Source: Arion vulgaris
Lineage: Eukaryota > Mollusca > Gastropoda > Stylommatophora > Arionidae
Direction: 5' to 3'
Length of the DNA: 64,000 bases
Assembly: GCA_020796225.1 (NCBI GenBank)
Contig: CM036755.1
Location: 85,879,803 to 85,943,802, forward strand
The notes beneath the pieces are model-generated. The model saw only the letters and a list, made by a program, of their open reading frames with translations. It had not been told where the DNA came from and made no database searches. Below are positions 36,001 through 48,000 of the stretch, piece after piece (position 1 is the first letter of the stretch; each line of letters opens with the position of its first letter). The position numbers and the translations under genes were made by a program.

Positions 36001-39000
36001 TACATAAGAATGTCATTGATTCCCAACTTCTACCTTACATAAGAATGTCATTGATTCCCAACTTCTACCTTACATAAGAATGTCATTGATTCCCCAACTT
36101 CTACCTTACATAAGAATGTCATTGCTTCCCCCAAATTCTACCTTACATAAGAATGTCATTGATTCCCCAACTTCTACATTACATAAGAATGTCATTGATT
36201 CCCCAACTTCTACTTTACATAAGAATATCATTGATTCCCCAACTTCTACATTACATAAGAATGTCATTGATTCCCCAACTTCTACATTACATAGATATCA
36301 TTGATTCCCAACTCTACATTACATAAGAATGTCATTGATTCCCCAACTTACATTACATAAGAATATCATTGCTTCCCCAACTTCTACCTTACATACGAAT
36401 GTAATTGATTCCCCAACTTCTACCTTACATACGAATGTCATTGATTCCCCAACTTCTACCTTACATAAGAATGTAATTGATTCCCCAACTTCTACCTTAC
36501 ATAAGAATGTAATTGATTCCCCAACTTCTACCTTACATAAGAATGTCATTGATTCCCCAACTGATATGTTAATTACGACTGACCTCTCTAGTTTGCTTGT
36601 ATACATCATCTACCTTCCTCACTGTAACCGATTTTTACAGACCCACTAAACAACAACAACCAAATTAAGAAAATGTGTCTTCCTTATATAGTCAATCTTG
36701 TGTCATACCTGCCGGCGTAGGCGATCATGTCTCTCTTAACAATTCTCTCTGGTTGGAGCATGTTATCAGTTCTGACGTCATTCTTGTGTCATACCTGCCG
36801 GCGTAGGCGATCATGTCTCTCTTAACAATTCTCTCTGGTTGGAGCATGTTATCAGTTCTGACGTCAATCTTGTGTCATACCTGCCGGCGTAGGCGATCAT
36901 GTCTCTCTTAACATTTCTCTCTGGTTGGAGCATGTTATCAGTTCTGACGTCAAACTTGTGTCATACCTGCCGGCGTAGGCGATCATGTCTCTCTTAACAT
37001 TTCTCTGGTTGGGGCATGTTATCAGTTCTGACGTCATTCTTGTGTCATACCTGCCGGCGTAGGCGATCATGTCTCTCTTAACATTTCTCTCTGGTTGGAG
37101 CATGTTATCAGTTCTGACGTCATTCTTGTGTCATACCTGCCGGCGTAGGCGATCATGTCTCTCTTAACAATTCTCTCTGGTTGGAGCATGTTATCAGTTC
37201 TGACGTCAATCTTGTGTCATACCTGCCGGCGTAGGCGATCATGTCTCTTTAACAATTCCTTCTGGTTGGAGCATGTTATCAGTTCTGATGTCATTCTTGT
37301 GTCATACCTGCCGGCGTAGGCGATCATGTCTCTCTTAACAATTCTCTCTGGTTGGAGCATGTTATCAGTTCTGACGTCATTCTTGTGTCATACCTGCCGG
37401 CGTAGGCGATCATGTCTCTCTTAACATTTCTCTTGGTTGAGCATGTTATCAGTTCTGACGTCATTCTTGTGTCATACCTGCCGGCGTAGGCGATCATGTC
37501 TCTCTTAACATTTCTCTCTGGTTGGAGCATGTTATCAGTTCTGACGTCAATCTTGTGTCATACCTGCCGGCGTAGGCGATCATGTCTCTCTTAACAATTT
37601 CTCTGGTTGGGGCATGTTATCAGTTCTGACGTCATTCTGTGTCATACCTGCCGGCGTAGGCGATCATGTCTCTCTTAACAATTCTCTCTGGTTGGAGCAT
37701 GTTATCAGTTCTGACGTCGATCTTGTGTCGAACCATGGTGTCAGATTATCCAACATCTTTTCCCTCTGCCTTCCACGATCTATCCTTCCCTTAATGTTAC
37801 CTGTATTGATCAAATGTTATAAACCTCCTCTTCGCAATATATGCCCGAAGAAACCTGATTGCCGGATTCTTATTCGTTTGATAAGGTCCTGTGTGTTTTG
37901 GTTGCAGACCTGATTTAAAACTTCCTCATTTGTTTTCTTCATTGTCCATGACATTTTCAGCATTCTTCTGTGAAACCACATCACCGTGGTTTATAATTAT
38001 CAATTGATTGTTTGTTTATTATCCATGATTCGCAGCCATACAGAAGTGTACACATCTGATGACAAAGGAGACGGTCGATTATTGTATTCACCAATGATTT
38101 CGAAAACGGGAGCTGGTTTGAAATTGGTATCAGGCCCAAGTGTGCACTTATAGTTCATACGTTCATAAATACGGTTCAAACTTCACTGCAACGAGTCTCC
38201 CCACAATTACTCAGTTTATGTGCCAATAAAAATCACACGAAATGCTAACAACTGTGAAATGTTTCCTGTGTGAGCAAATTCCAGAAGGAAACAGCCGCGT
38301 ACTGTCACAAAAAGCAACATGCACCGCATAAAATGCATATGACCGTCGCTAATATAGCAACACAAAACTGTTCATCACTTGAACTGCAATTTTTGTCGAA
38401 GGGAACAACAATCACGACAAAATCCAGCTTTCTGCACCCGCAATATAAACTACATACGGCAGATTGAGTTTGTTCCTCATAACCGCTGTCCGCCATTTTC
38501 TGAATACACGCAACATAGTGTGCACTAGAAACTACAATTGATAATTGATCAGAACGGTATAGAAAGAATTTGTACATTACTAAACGAACAGTGTCCATAC
38601 ATCGTGACAAATAAAAGAAATAAAATACACAAAGTTTTGATTGTCAGACCACCCGACCAGATAGATCAACTATGTAAACTGTGTAATAGATTGATGATAG
38701 AGCAAGTAAACTAAGAATTATAAACAGGGAAACACATCTCTCTCCAACCAACACATTCTATTGTTTACAAACACTAAGAAAAATAAAAATAAACTAACAT
38801 AGTTCTCCACAACTTCTTTCTTCTAAATAAACATACAAATATAAACAAGTAATCACATGTTTCAAACTTTATAAATAAACACAAGACACTAAAAATATAA
38901 AGTAATCACATGTTTCCACAACTTTATAAATAAAACACAGACACTAAAATAAGTGACAGAAATGACATACAAGTTCTTCCTTACCGTCCCCTAAACTTGC

Positions 39001-42000
39001 ACTAAATTCTTCTGTAAAATAAATATCTATACAAGTTTGAACATAGAAATGAATGATGTATTATTTTTCTGACTGTACATTTCAATATGTTTAATGTTTG
39101 GCGTTGAGATTAGGTGAGCGTCTCACTTGTCACACATACCATGTTCGCTAACTCGTAGAGGCATCTAGATAGTTCTCCAGAGATATATGATCTCAGTCTA
39201 GGTGAGATCGAGTTCCTAGTCCGATCGGAGATGAACGATAAAACGTAGGTCCCATGTTCAGTATGATCACGTACAAGAACCCTTGGCAGTTCAAAATCGA
39301 GAAGAACAGGCTGCAAGGCCGCTGCCAGGCAGCATTCATTAGAAATTATTTCTTAAAGATCAGTACGTATCAGATTTGATAAAGAATACAGACAAGAAAA
39401 CACAGTTGTCGTGGAGGCAGAAGTTTATCTGTTAATTTATGAGAACACATCTGAGAACGATTTAATAATTTCTATAAATGGATCAGTGATTCGACACGTG
39501 CAGAGTCGTGTATGTTCTTTCACTGCTCAAGTCAGAGAGAATGTTGAGAAGAAATACAGTAGCAGATGTGCAGTGACTACATACAATCTCACTCTAAGTA
39601 ACATGGTAGTAACTAAACCGATGGTATGGCTGGAGACACATACTTTTAATCATGCATTTTTTCTCACTGACTTGATGAATATAGTTTAACTATTGGATTT
39701 TGTAAAATGAGTTTATTTTTATTTTCAAGTTTGTTTTCCTACAAGGTTGAATGTAACAAATAAAAATCTCGTCTTAGGTTGAAAGCGACGTGCCACCGCT
39801 TAAAGAAGTTTTAATCCACCACATAGCAAACAAACAACAGCAATGATGACAGCTGTCTCAGACGTGTGTTGTTGCACATCTTTAATATATGTGGAGGTGT
39901 CAGTAGAATCAAATCATGAAACACAATTCAATATTACCACATGTGGTTATACATGATTCTGCTTGGATATGTGGGTGTTTTGTGTTTTAATTTTTCTCTA
40001 AGATCTCAACTGTACAACTAACTTTCAGCTTGCAGTTCCTAATGTGTTCTTGCAGTACTACATTTCCGCTATGCTAGTTCCTTATGTTTCTTGAATACTA
40101 CATTTCGCATTATTGGCTATGCTAGTTCCTAATGTGTTCTTGCAGTACTTACATTTTCATGGCTATTATGCTAGAGTTCCTAATGTGTTCTTGCAGTACT
40201 ACATTTCGGCTATACTAGTTCCCTAATGTAGTTCTTGCAGTACTACATTTCCGCTATACTAGTTCCTAATGTGTTCTTGCAGTACTACATTTCGTCTATA
40301 CTAGTTCCTAATGTGTTCTTGCAGTACTACATTTCGGCTATGCTAGTTCCTAACGTGTTCTTGCAGTACTACATTTCGGCTATGCTAGTTCCTAACGTGT
40401 TCTTGCAGTACTACATTTCGGCTATGCTAGTTCCTAACGTGTTCTTGCAGTACTACATTTCGGCTATGCTAGTTCCTAACGTGTTCTTGCAGTACTACAT
40501 TTCGGCTATGCTAGTTCCTAACGTGTTCTTGCAGTACTACATTTCGGCTATGCTAGTTCCTAACGTGTTCTTGCAGTACTACATTTCGGCTATGCTAGTT
40601 CCAAACGTGTTCTTGCAGTACTACATTTGGCGAACTTGAACATGGTATATCCAGCACTTAAAGTTTATATAGAAACACATAGCACACACTTTGAGAGTGT
40701 TTTTGACGTTTTAGTTTTCTGTCAACCAAACCGACAGTTGATGTTATCTAGCACAACTACCTTGATCGGCATCATAATATCACTTTAGTTTTCTGTCAAC
40801 CAACCCAACAGTTGATGTTATCTAGCACAATTACCCTGATCGGCATCATAATATCACTTTAGTTTTCTGTCAACCAAACCGACAGTTGATTTTATCTAGC
40901 ACAACTACCTTGATCGGCATCATAATATCACTTTAGTTTTCTGTCAACCAACCCGACAGTTGATATTATCTAGCACAACTACCTTGATCGGCATCATAAT
41001 ATCACTTAGTTTTCTGTCAATCAACCCAACAGTTGATGTTATCTAGCCAACTACCTTGATCGGCATCATAATATCACTTTAGTTTTTCTATAACAATAAT
41101 CGATAGTTGTTATTATCATAGCCAACTTTCCTTTGTATCTGATCGATAAATCGTCTATTAGTTTATTACGTCATTTGAAATTTGAAATTACTTTCTGCTT
41201 CTAATTTAACATTTCTGAATATGAAAATGTATATCATGTACAGTTAATTAGAACAGTTACAATTTATAATAAATATGATATATACTCAAGCAATAAATTA
41301 TAGAAGTATCTCATGTACATTTTTCTTTTATTAACATGTTTACTGAACTTATTTTTGAATTTTAGAAGTTTACTTTTTGTTTTATTAACATGTTTACTGA
41401 ACTTATTTTGAAATTTTAGAAGTTTACATTTTGTTTTATTAACATGTTTACTGAACTTATTTTGTGAATTTTAGAAGTTACTTTTGTTTTATTAACATGT
41501 TTACTGAACTTATTTTGAAATTTTAGAAGTTTACATTTTGTTTTATTAACATGTTTACTGAACTTATTTGGAAATTTTAGAAGTTTACTTTTTGTTTTAT
41601 TATCATGTTTACTGAACTTATTTTGAAATTTTAGAAGTTTACATTTTGTTTTATTAACATGTTTACTGAACTTATTTTGTGAATTTTAGAAGTTTACTTT
41701 TTGTTTTATTAACATGTTTACTGAACTTATTTTGAAATTTTAGAAGTTTACATTTTGTTTTATTAACATGTTTACTGAACTTATTTGGAAATTTTAGAAG
41801 TTTACTTTTTGTTTTATTATCATGTTTACTGAACTTATTTTGAAATTTTAGAAGTTTACATTTTGTTTTATTAACATGTTTACTGAACTTATTATGAAAT
41901 TTTAGAAGTTTACATTTTGTTTTATTAACATGTTTACTAAACTTATTTGGAAATTTTAGAAGTTTACTTTTTGTTTTATTAACATGTTTACTGAACATAT

Positions 42001-45000
42001 TTTGAAATTTTAGAAGTTTACTTTTTGTTTTATTAACATGTTTACTGAAAATATTTTGAAATTTTAGAAGTTTACTTTTTGTTTTATTAACATGTTTACT
42101 GAGCATATTTTGAAATTTTAGAAGTTTACTTTTTGTTTTATTAACATGTTTACTGAACATATTTTGAAATTTTAGAAGTTTACTTTTCTTTTTTATTAAC
42201 ATGCTTACTGAACTTATTTTGTGAATTTTAGAAGTTTACATTTTGTTTTATTAACATGTTTACTGAACTTATTTGGAAATTTTAGAAGTTTACTTTTTGT
42301 TTTATTAACATGTTTACTGAACTTATTTGGAAATCTTTGAAGTCTACTTTTTGACTTCATGTGGTGTGTGTGTGTGTGTGTGTGTTCACTGACATGTGCT
42401 GGACATGCTTCTACTCTAGAGAGAACATTGATGTTACTCTGTGACATCCTCAAAGATAAACAGAAGATGTCTGATTATATCCCAACATTCTGTTTTGGGT
42501 TTCCAGCAGGCTTCACCACAACAAAGTTTATATCGTTCATGGTGCGCTGCTAACAAGAAGAATCTGTAGCACTGGAGTGCTATGGGAAAGTAAAGCAGTG
42601 TCTTTATATTTTACTGTCTCATATCCTCGTGTGAACCATGAATCACATATGTCTCTCCTCGACCCTCCTCTATTCATTAACAAAATAGTAACATAGAATG
42701 TCAAATAAACACATTTATCAACAGTAGTCTTGTACATAACAAAAACTGTAACATGGAATCGTCATCCTTCAATATCTTGACCTGAGTCCAACTTTGCCAC
42801 CGTTAAGTGCCCTTCGTAACTTCAGTAACTCATAGACCAGATGTACCGACTCTGCTGCCTCTATAATCAAGTCATCACTCACATCATGAATCAATTCACC
42901 CCATGATCTTCCAATTCTATTTTTTTTCCTCACGATTCCTTCTATCATAATCTTGTCCTACCCTTTACAGCTTTTGTATGTACAGAATACTTCAATTACC
43001 TTAATCATATTTGAAGCACATCAATCTGTGACTGAGTTCCTTGTGAATATATATATATATATATCTACGCACACATACATACACAACCCAACTACATTCC
43101 CTATGATAAAAATTGTGTGGTCATCATCACCCGTGATGAACGAGCATCAAATATAATATATAATAATAATTCATCTCGTACCGTTATACGTTACATAGTA
43201 ATTTCTCCAGATCACTCTATCCTGGGCAACTCGCTCAACCTCCTCCATGGAACTGAGACCGATATTTCCTGCCTCTCTCAGCAAAGTTCCTTTCAGAGTC
43301 TCCTTAGGTCGACCTCTCTTTCTTGAACCCTTTGCATCCCACTTCAATGCCTGCTTTGATATTCTTTGATCATTTCTCCTCAAGGTGTGTCCAACATATC
43401 TCCATCTTCTCTTTCTTATAACAGCTGTCATTAGTGGTTGACCAGACATGTCTCTGATTTCATCACTTCTCCTGAATTCGTTTCATATTATATTCATTAT
43501 TTTTCGCAGACATCTATTTTCAAATGCATTCAACTTGCTTTCTATATCTTTAGTCATTTTCCAACTCTCGCTGGCATATGTTAGAATTGATATAACATTT
43601 GAATTGAAAATTCGTAATTTAGTTTTAATCCTATAGAACTTGCAGTTCCATATTTTATTATTTTCGATTTGTCACGCTTCATTAATTTCATTAATGTCTT
43701 CAATCCGGCTATTCGGTTTACATCTCACATCTCTACCTCTTGTGTTAACTTTCTTGACATCACTATCACTATCAGCCTATCCACCATCACTACATCAGTA
43801 TACTACAAGCCTACTGATGCACATAGTTTCTTCTTTATACCTCTTCCCATTCCCAGGCTTGTCGTGACTCTTTAGCATTCTCTCAACTCTTGCGCCTTCG
43901 TCGCCTCTGTAGCGAGGACGACGATTTTCTCTATAGAGCTCACGAGATGCTGGATTTCTTTCGTAAGCGCTTATACCCGGATAATGTGCTTGCTTCTGCT
44001 ATGCGGCGCGTTCAGCAAATTTCTCGCCAGGAGGCCTCTCTAACCAGCATAGAACTTCCAATTCTGACAGAGTGAAACTTGTCTTAACTTTCCACCCTCA
44101 TAGTTCCCTTGTGAAGACAGTCTTATTCCGTCATCTCTCCATTCTTCAGTCTGATCCTGAGACACGTTCAATCTTCCAACACTATCCTTTGGTGGCGTAC
44201 AGACGGGACAGAAGCCTTAAGGATATGTTGGTTTACAGTCGCCTCAAGCCTAATATCCAGTCATTTTGGCACCATCCAGTGTGGCCGTCGGCGCTGCAAC
44301 ACTTGTGCTGATGTAATACAGACCCGCACGGTGTCTTTTCCAAAACCACGTTCGTTGTTGAAGACAGTTTCATGTGCGAGTCCCGTTATATTGTCTATGC
44401 CATTATCTGCAAGCGGTGCAACAAGGCCTATATTGGGGAAAACGGCAGGAGACTAAGTGATCGATTCGCCCAACACTTGCGCGATATACGCCAATGCTCT
44501 GTGACCCTGTAGCTACCCATTTCAATGATACTGGCCATTCAGGAGCTTGCGATGTCCAGGTCACAGCCATCCGATCATGTTCCTCTGATGATCGTAGTCG
44601 ATTTGCTCTGGAGAATCGGTTGATTTCTTTGTATGGTACCTTGCGACCACGCGGCTCAACGTATTACATTCTTATGCTTCTTAGTACTTTCTCTTCCCAT
44701 GCTTTGTAATCTATATGGGTATATGTTGCATGTATTCAAGTTATATATTTACTAGATTTTTATTGTTTCTCTTCCGTTCTATTTCTAGTTTTTATGTGTG
44801 TTTTTGTGTTACATTTATTTCGTTATTTCTTTTTATTCCATATTTTCCATAGATACGTTTGTATTTGGTCGTCCATTTGTGTTTCATTTTAATTTGTCAC
44901 TCCTGTTTGTTCGTTTGCTTGATAAAGGCCTTGTTGGTCGAAACGTTGCTGTTTATCGTCACTGTTTCTGTATTTTGTAAAACTATAGTACTTTGTTTGT

Positions 45001-48000
45001 ACGTGTTTCGCATATTTTATTTAGACTTTTAAAAGATGATGTTGCTTTGCCAATTCGTATCATAATTTCTTTTTAACATTTCCTGTGCAATCAAAATTGC
45101 TACCCAAATAGGTGAACTGCTCTGTTATTTTTATCATATTAGATTCCAGTGTGATATCTGCATTACTTGCTATAGGTATCTTCATTATATTTGTTTTTCA
45201 TAGCTTATCTGCAGTCCAACTTTTGATGCTATAGATGACAAGTTGTCTGTTTTTCTTTGCATATCTTGGTTGTTTCTACTTAACAAGGCAATATCATCTG
45301 CAAAATCCAAATCTTCTAGTTGACTATTTTCTACCCAATCGATGCCAGTTTCGCCTCTGCAACATTTTCGCATAACCCAGTCAATGGCCACTCCAAACAA
45401 AAGCGGAGATAGAATACAATCTTGCTTTACTCCGGTTTCAGTTTCAGTTTGAAATATCTTCATTGCACTCCGGACATGTCCATAGGTGCTCCGATCTCCT
45501 TCGCAATATCTCCAACTGCGTCCAGCGACTGATCGTACCTGTTCGATTTTGATTGATGAGCCTACTCACGTACCTGTTATGCTGTTCTTTTCTTGTTACT
45601 CCAATCTTCAAACCGATCTCCTTCAATCTAGTAGTTGACGTGGATTGGTTTAAATTAAAAACTTCTTTGCGGCCACACTCTATGAGGGCGTTCAAAATAT
45701 CAGCTATATCCATTTGCTGGCCCTCTGATATGGTGACAGAGCCAGCCTTTGAAACAAAAGTTCCAGTTAGTTGTTTTAGTGTATTGTATAGCATTTTACT
45801 GTTTCCAGTCTTAGCTGCCTTTTCCCCTTCTTCAGCCAGTCGATTGAAATATGCTCTTTTATCTCTTCTAGCTGCTCTTTTCACTCCCTTGTCTTTTAGT
45901 CTATATTCTTCTTTAACTTGGATTTCATCTGTTGCATCCTTAGTATTAAATATTGCTAGTTTCATCTTTCTTCTTTCTTGAATATACTTCCAGGTGTCAT
46001 CAATTATCCAGGGTTTTCTGTCTTTCATCTTTAATCATGCGCTACTATTTGCTGCCCTCAATAGTTTGTCCTTTATCTTAGTCCATTTGTCTTCAATGTT
46101 CTGTTTATTTTCACCATTGAGTAACTCGAACCTATTAATAAGTTCGAGCTGATATTCCTCTTTACTTCTTTATTTTGTAGCCTTTGACTGTCTATTCGCA
46201 GTTGTTCTTTTTAGTATGGTGAATTTTCAATTTCAGTTTCAATTTACCTATGCATAAATTATGATCACTTCCTACATCCGCCCCTCTGTATGCATGAACA
46301 TCTAGTTATGATGTTCTAAATTGTGTATTTATGCACATATGGTCAATCTGATTCCTGGTCACTCCATCTGGTGAGTGCCAAGTAAATTTATGAATTTCCT
46401 TATGTGCAAAGATGGTACCTCCCATTACTAAGTTTGACAGCATACATAACTCCTCCAGTCTTTCTCCATTCTCATTCATTGTGTTTATTCCTTGTTTTCC
46501 TATAGCTCTCTCTACCCCTACATTATCACTTCCAACCTTGGCATTAAAGTCCCCATTACTAATAACAGGTCATGTTTTTGGGTCTTGTTAATTTGATCTT
46601 GTAGCTGCTCATAAAATGTGTCTTTCTTATCATCGACGGCCTCGTTTGATGGTGCAAACACTGAAGTATTGTCATATTGACATGCCTAGTACTGAAGTGG
46701 GCTCTGATTATCCGACTCGAGATGGGTTCCCATTCTAACATGCTATTTGCTACTCTAGGTGTCATCATTATAGCCAAACATTCAAAATGTTTACCGTCCT
46801 CTCTTCCTGAATATATGAAAGTTAATATACTAACTACTCTTCTATCTGTTCCAGGCCATCTCACATCACTTAACCCCAGTATGTCCAGTTCGTATCTCTT
46901 CATTTCTTCTGCAATTTGGTCTGATTTTGTAGCCGTGGCCATCGTTCTCACATTCCAAAATTCAATTTTAGTGTGTGTTTTTGAGCCAAGTAATGTACGA
47001 TTGCGGTTGCTGACTTTTGCAAAGCGGCTTTCATCGGCAACCGTCACATTGATGCACTAGGTGCACCGCACACTACCTGGCTGGTCGGTTTACCAGTATG
47101 GCGTCCTTTCTTGCATGTTTCTGTAGCTCTTTCAGTTTCTTGTGATGACGTAGCTGGCCAAACGCACAAGTCCTTCTCCTTTTTCATCCGGGCTTGGAAC
47201 CGGCATTTGCAGAGTTAGCATCATATGTATATATATAAATATATGTTATCTTCTGCATCAATGGTTTATGAATACTCTTAATTAGCACTTATATTTAAAA
47301 GTACATAAATGAATTTGCAAGAATTTCACTTATCTTCGTTTCGGGGCACATGGGTGTCGTTGGCAATGAGAGAGCAGACAGGTTGGTTGGCTCTGCCACC
47401 ATATCAGACGGCCAGCCAATGGATAGAGCTGATATTTTGAAAGCCCTCATAGAGTGGCGGGGAAGAAGATTTTAATTTAAACCAATCCACGTCAACTACT
47501 AGATTACAGGAGCTGGGTTTGAAGATTGGAGTAGCAAGAAAAGAACAGCATAACAGGTACGTGAGTAGGCTCATCAATCAAAATCAAACTGGTAGGGTCA
47601 GTCGCTGGACGCTGTTGGAGATATTGCAAAGGAGATCGAAGCACCTATGGACATGTCCAGAGTGCAATGAAGATATTCCAAACTGAAATGATTTTTAATT
47701 TCCTTGTTAAATGTCCTTGTTGAAATTAATACACGAACTATGAAAATATACACGCTCTTAGTATTGTGCTCTTTACTGTTCTATTAGTTTAATTCCATAG
47801 TAAACGGAACATTATTGAATATGATTTGTAACTTACTTCCTGGCTCGTTGTGTAGATACCATTCTGTAAAATAAAACAATACAATGTTTAAAAAAAATGT
47901 CTTTTGTCTGAATGTTTACATGACGAAACAATTAATCTTGTCTTGTTTCTTTATCTATCTTTTCTTTCTTCATTGTTGTTTCGTTGATATGTATGTTGTA

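Larger units (their letters stand above)
43160..47230 (-). mobile_element. BovB-like RTE retrotransposon with nested insertions
   Basis: Read 47,230 to 43,160: 5' leader (GGTTCCAAGCCCGGATGAAA), endonuclease start (KIEFWNVRTMATATKSDQIA, then YELDILGLSDVRWPG), linker (KPWIIDDTWKYIQERRKMKL), reverse transcriptase (TGVKQDCILSPLLFGVAIDW, LEDLDFADDIALLSRNN with the FADD catalytic pair), then FTYLGSNFDCTGN. After the Penelope insertion comes the tail RRWRYVGHTLRRNDQRISKQ and SRKRGRPKETLKGTLLREAG. Part between linker and palm is missing and replaced by an RNase H-LINE piece. A TAATAATAAT tail ends it near 43,160. Confidence 0.9.

Noticed and set aside
40235..40639. 134-codon plus-strand frame of QYYISAMLVPNVFL repeats
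   Set aside because: Satellite translation; unit differences show no codon-position bias by eye.
41672..42202. 176-codon minus-strand Lys-rich frame
   Set aside because: Exact 18-codon translation of a 54-bp satellite; frame is lost in flanking units with one-base indels.
43890..44311. Plus-strand frames as a host gene (LRRLCSEDDDFLYRAHEML)
   Set aside because: Same protein text occurs at 23,900-24,190; it is Penelope reverse transcriptase C-terminal region.
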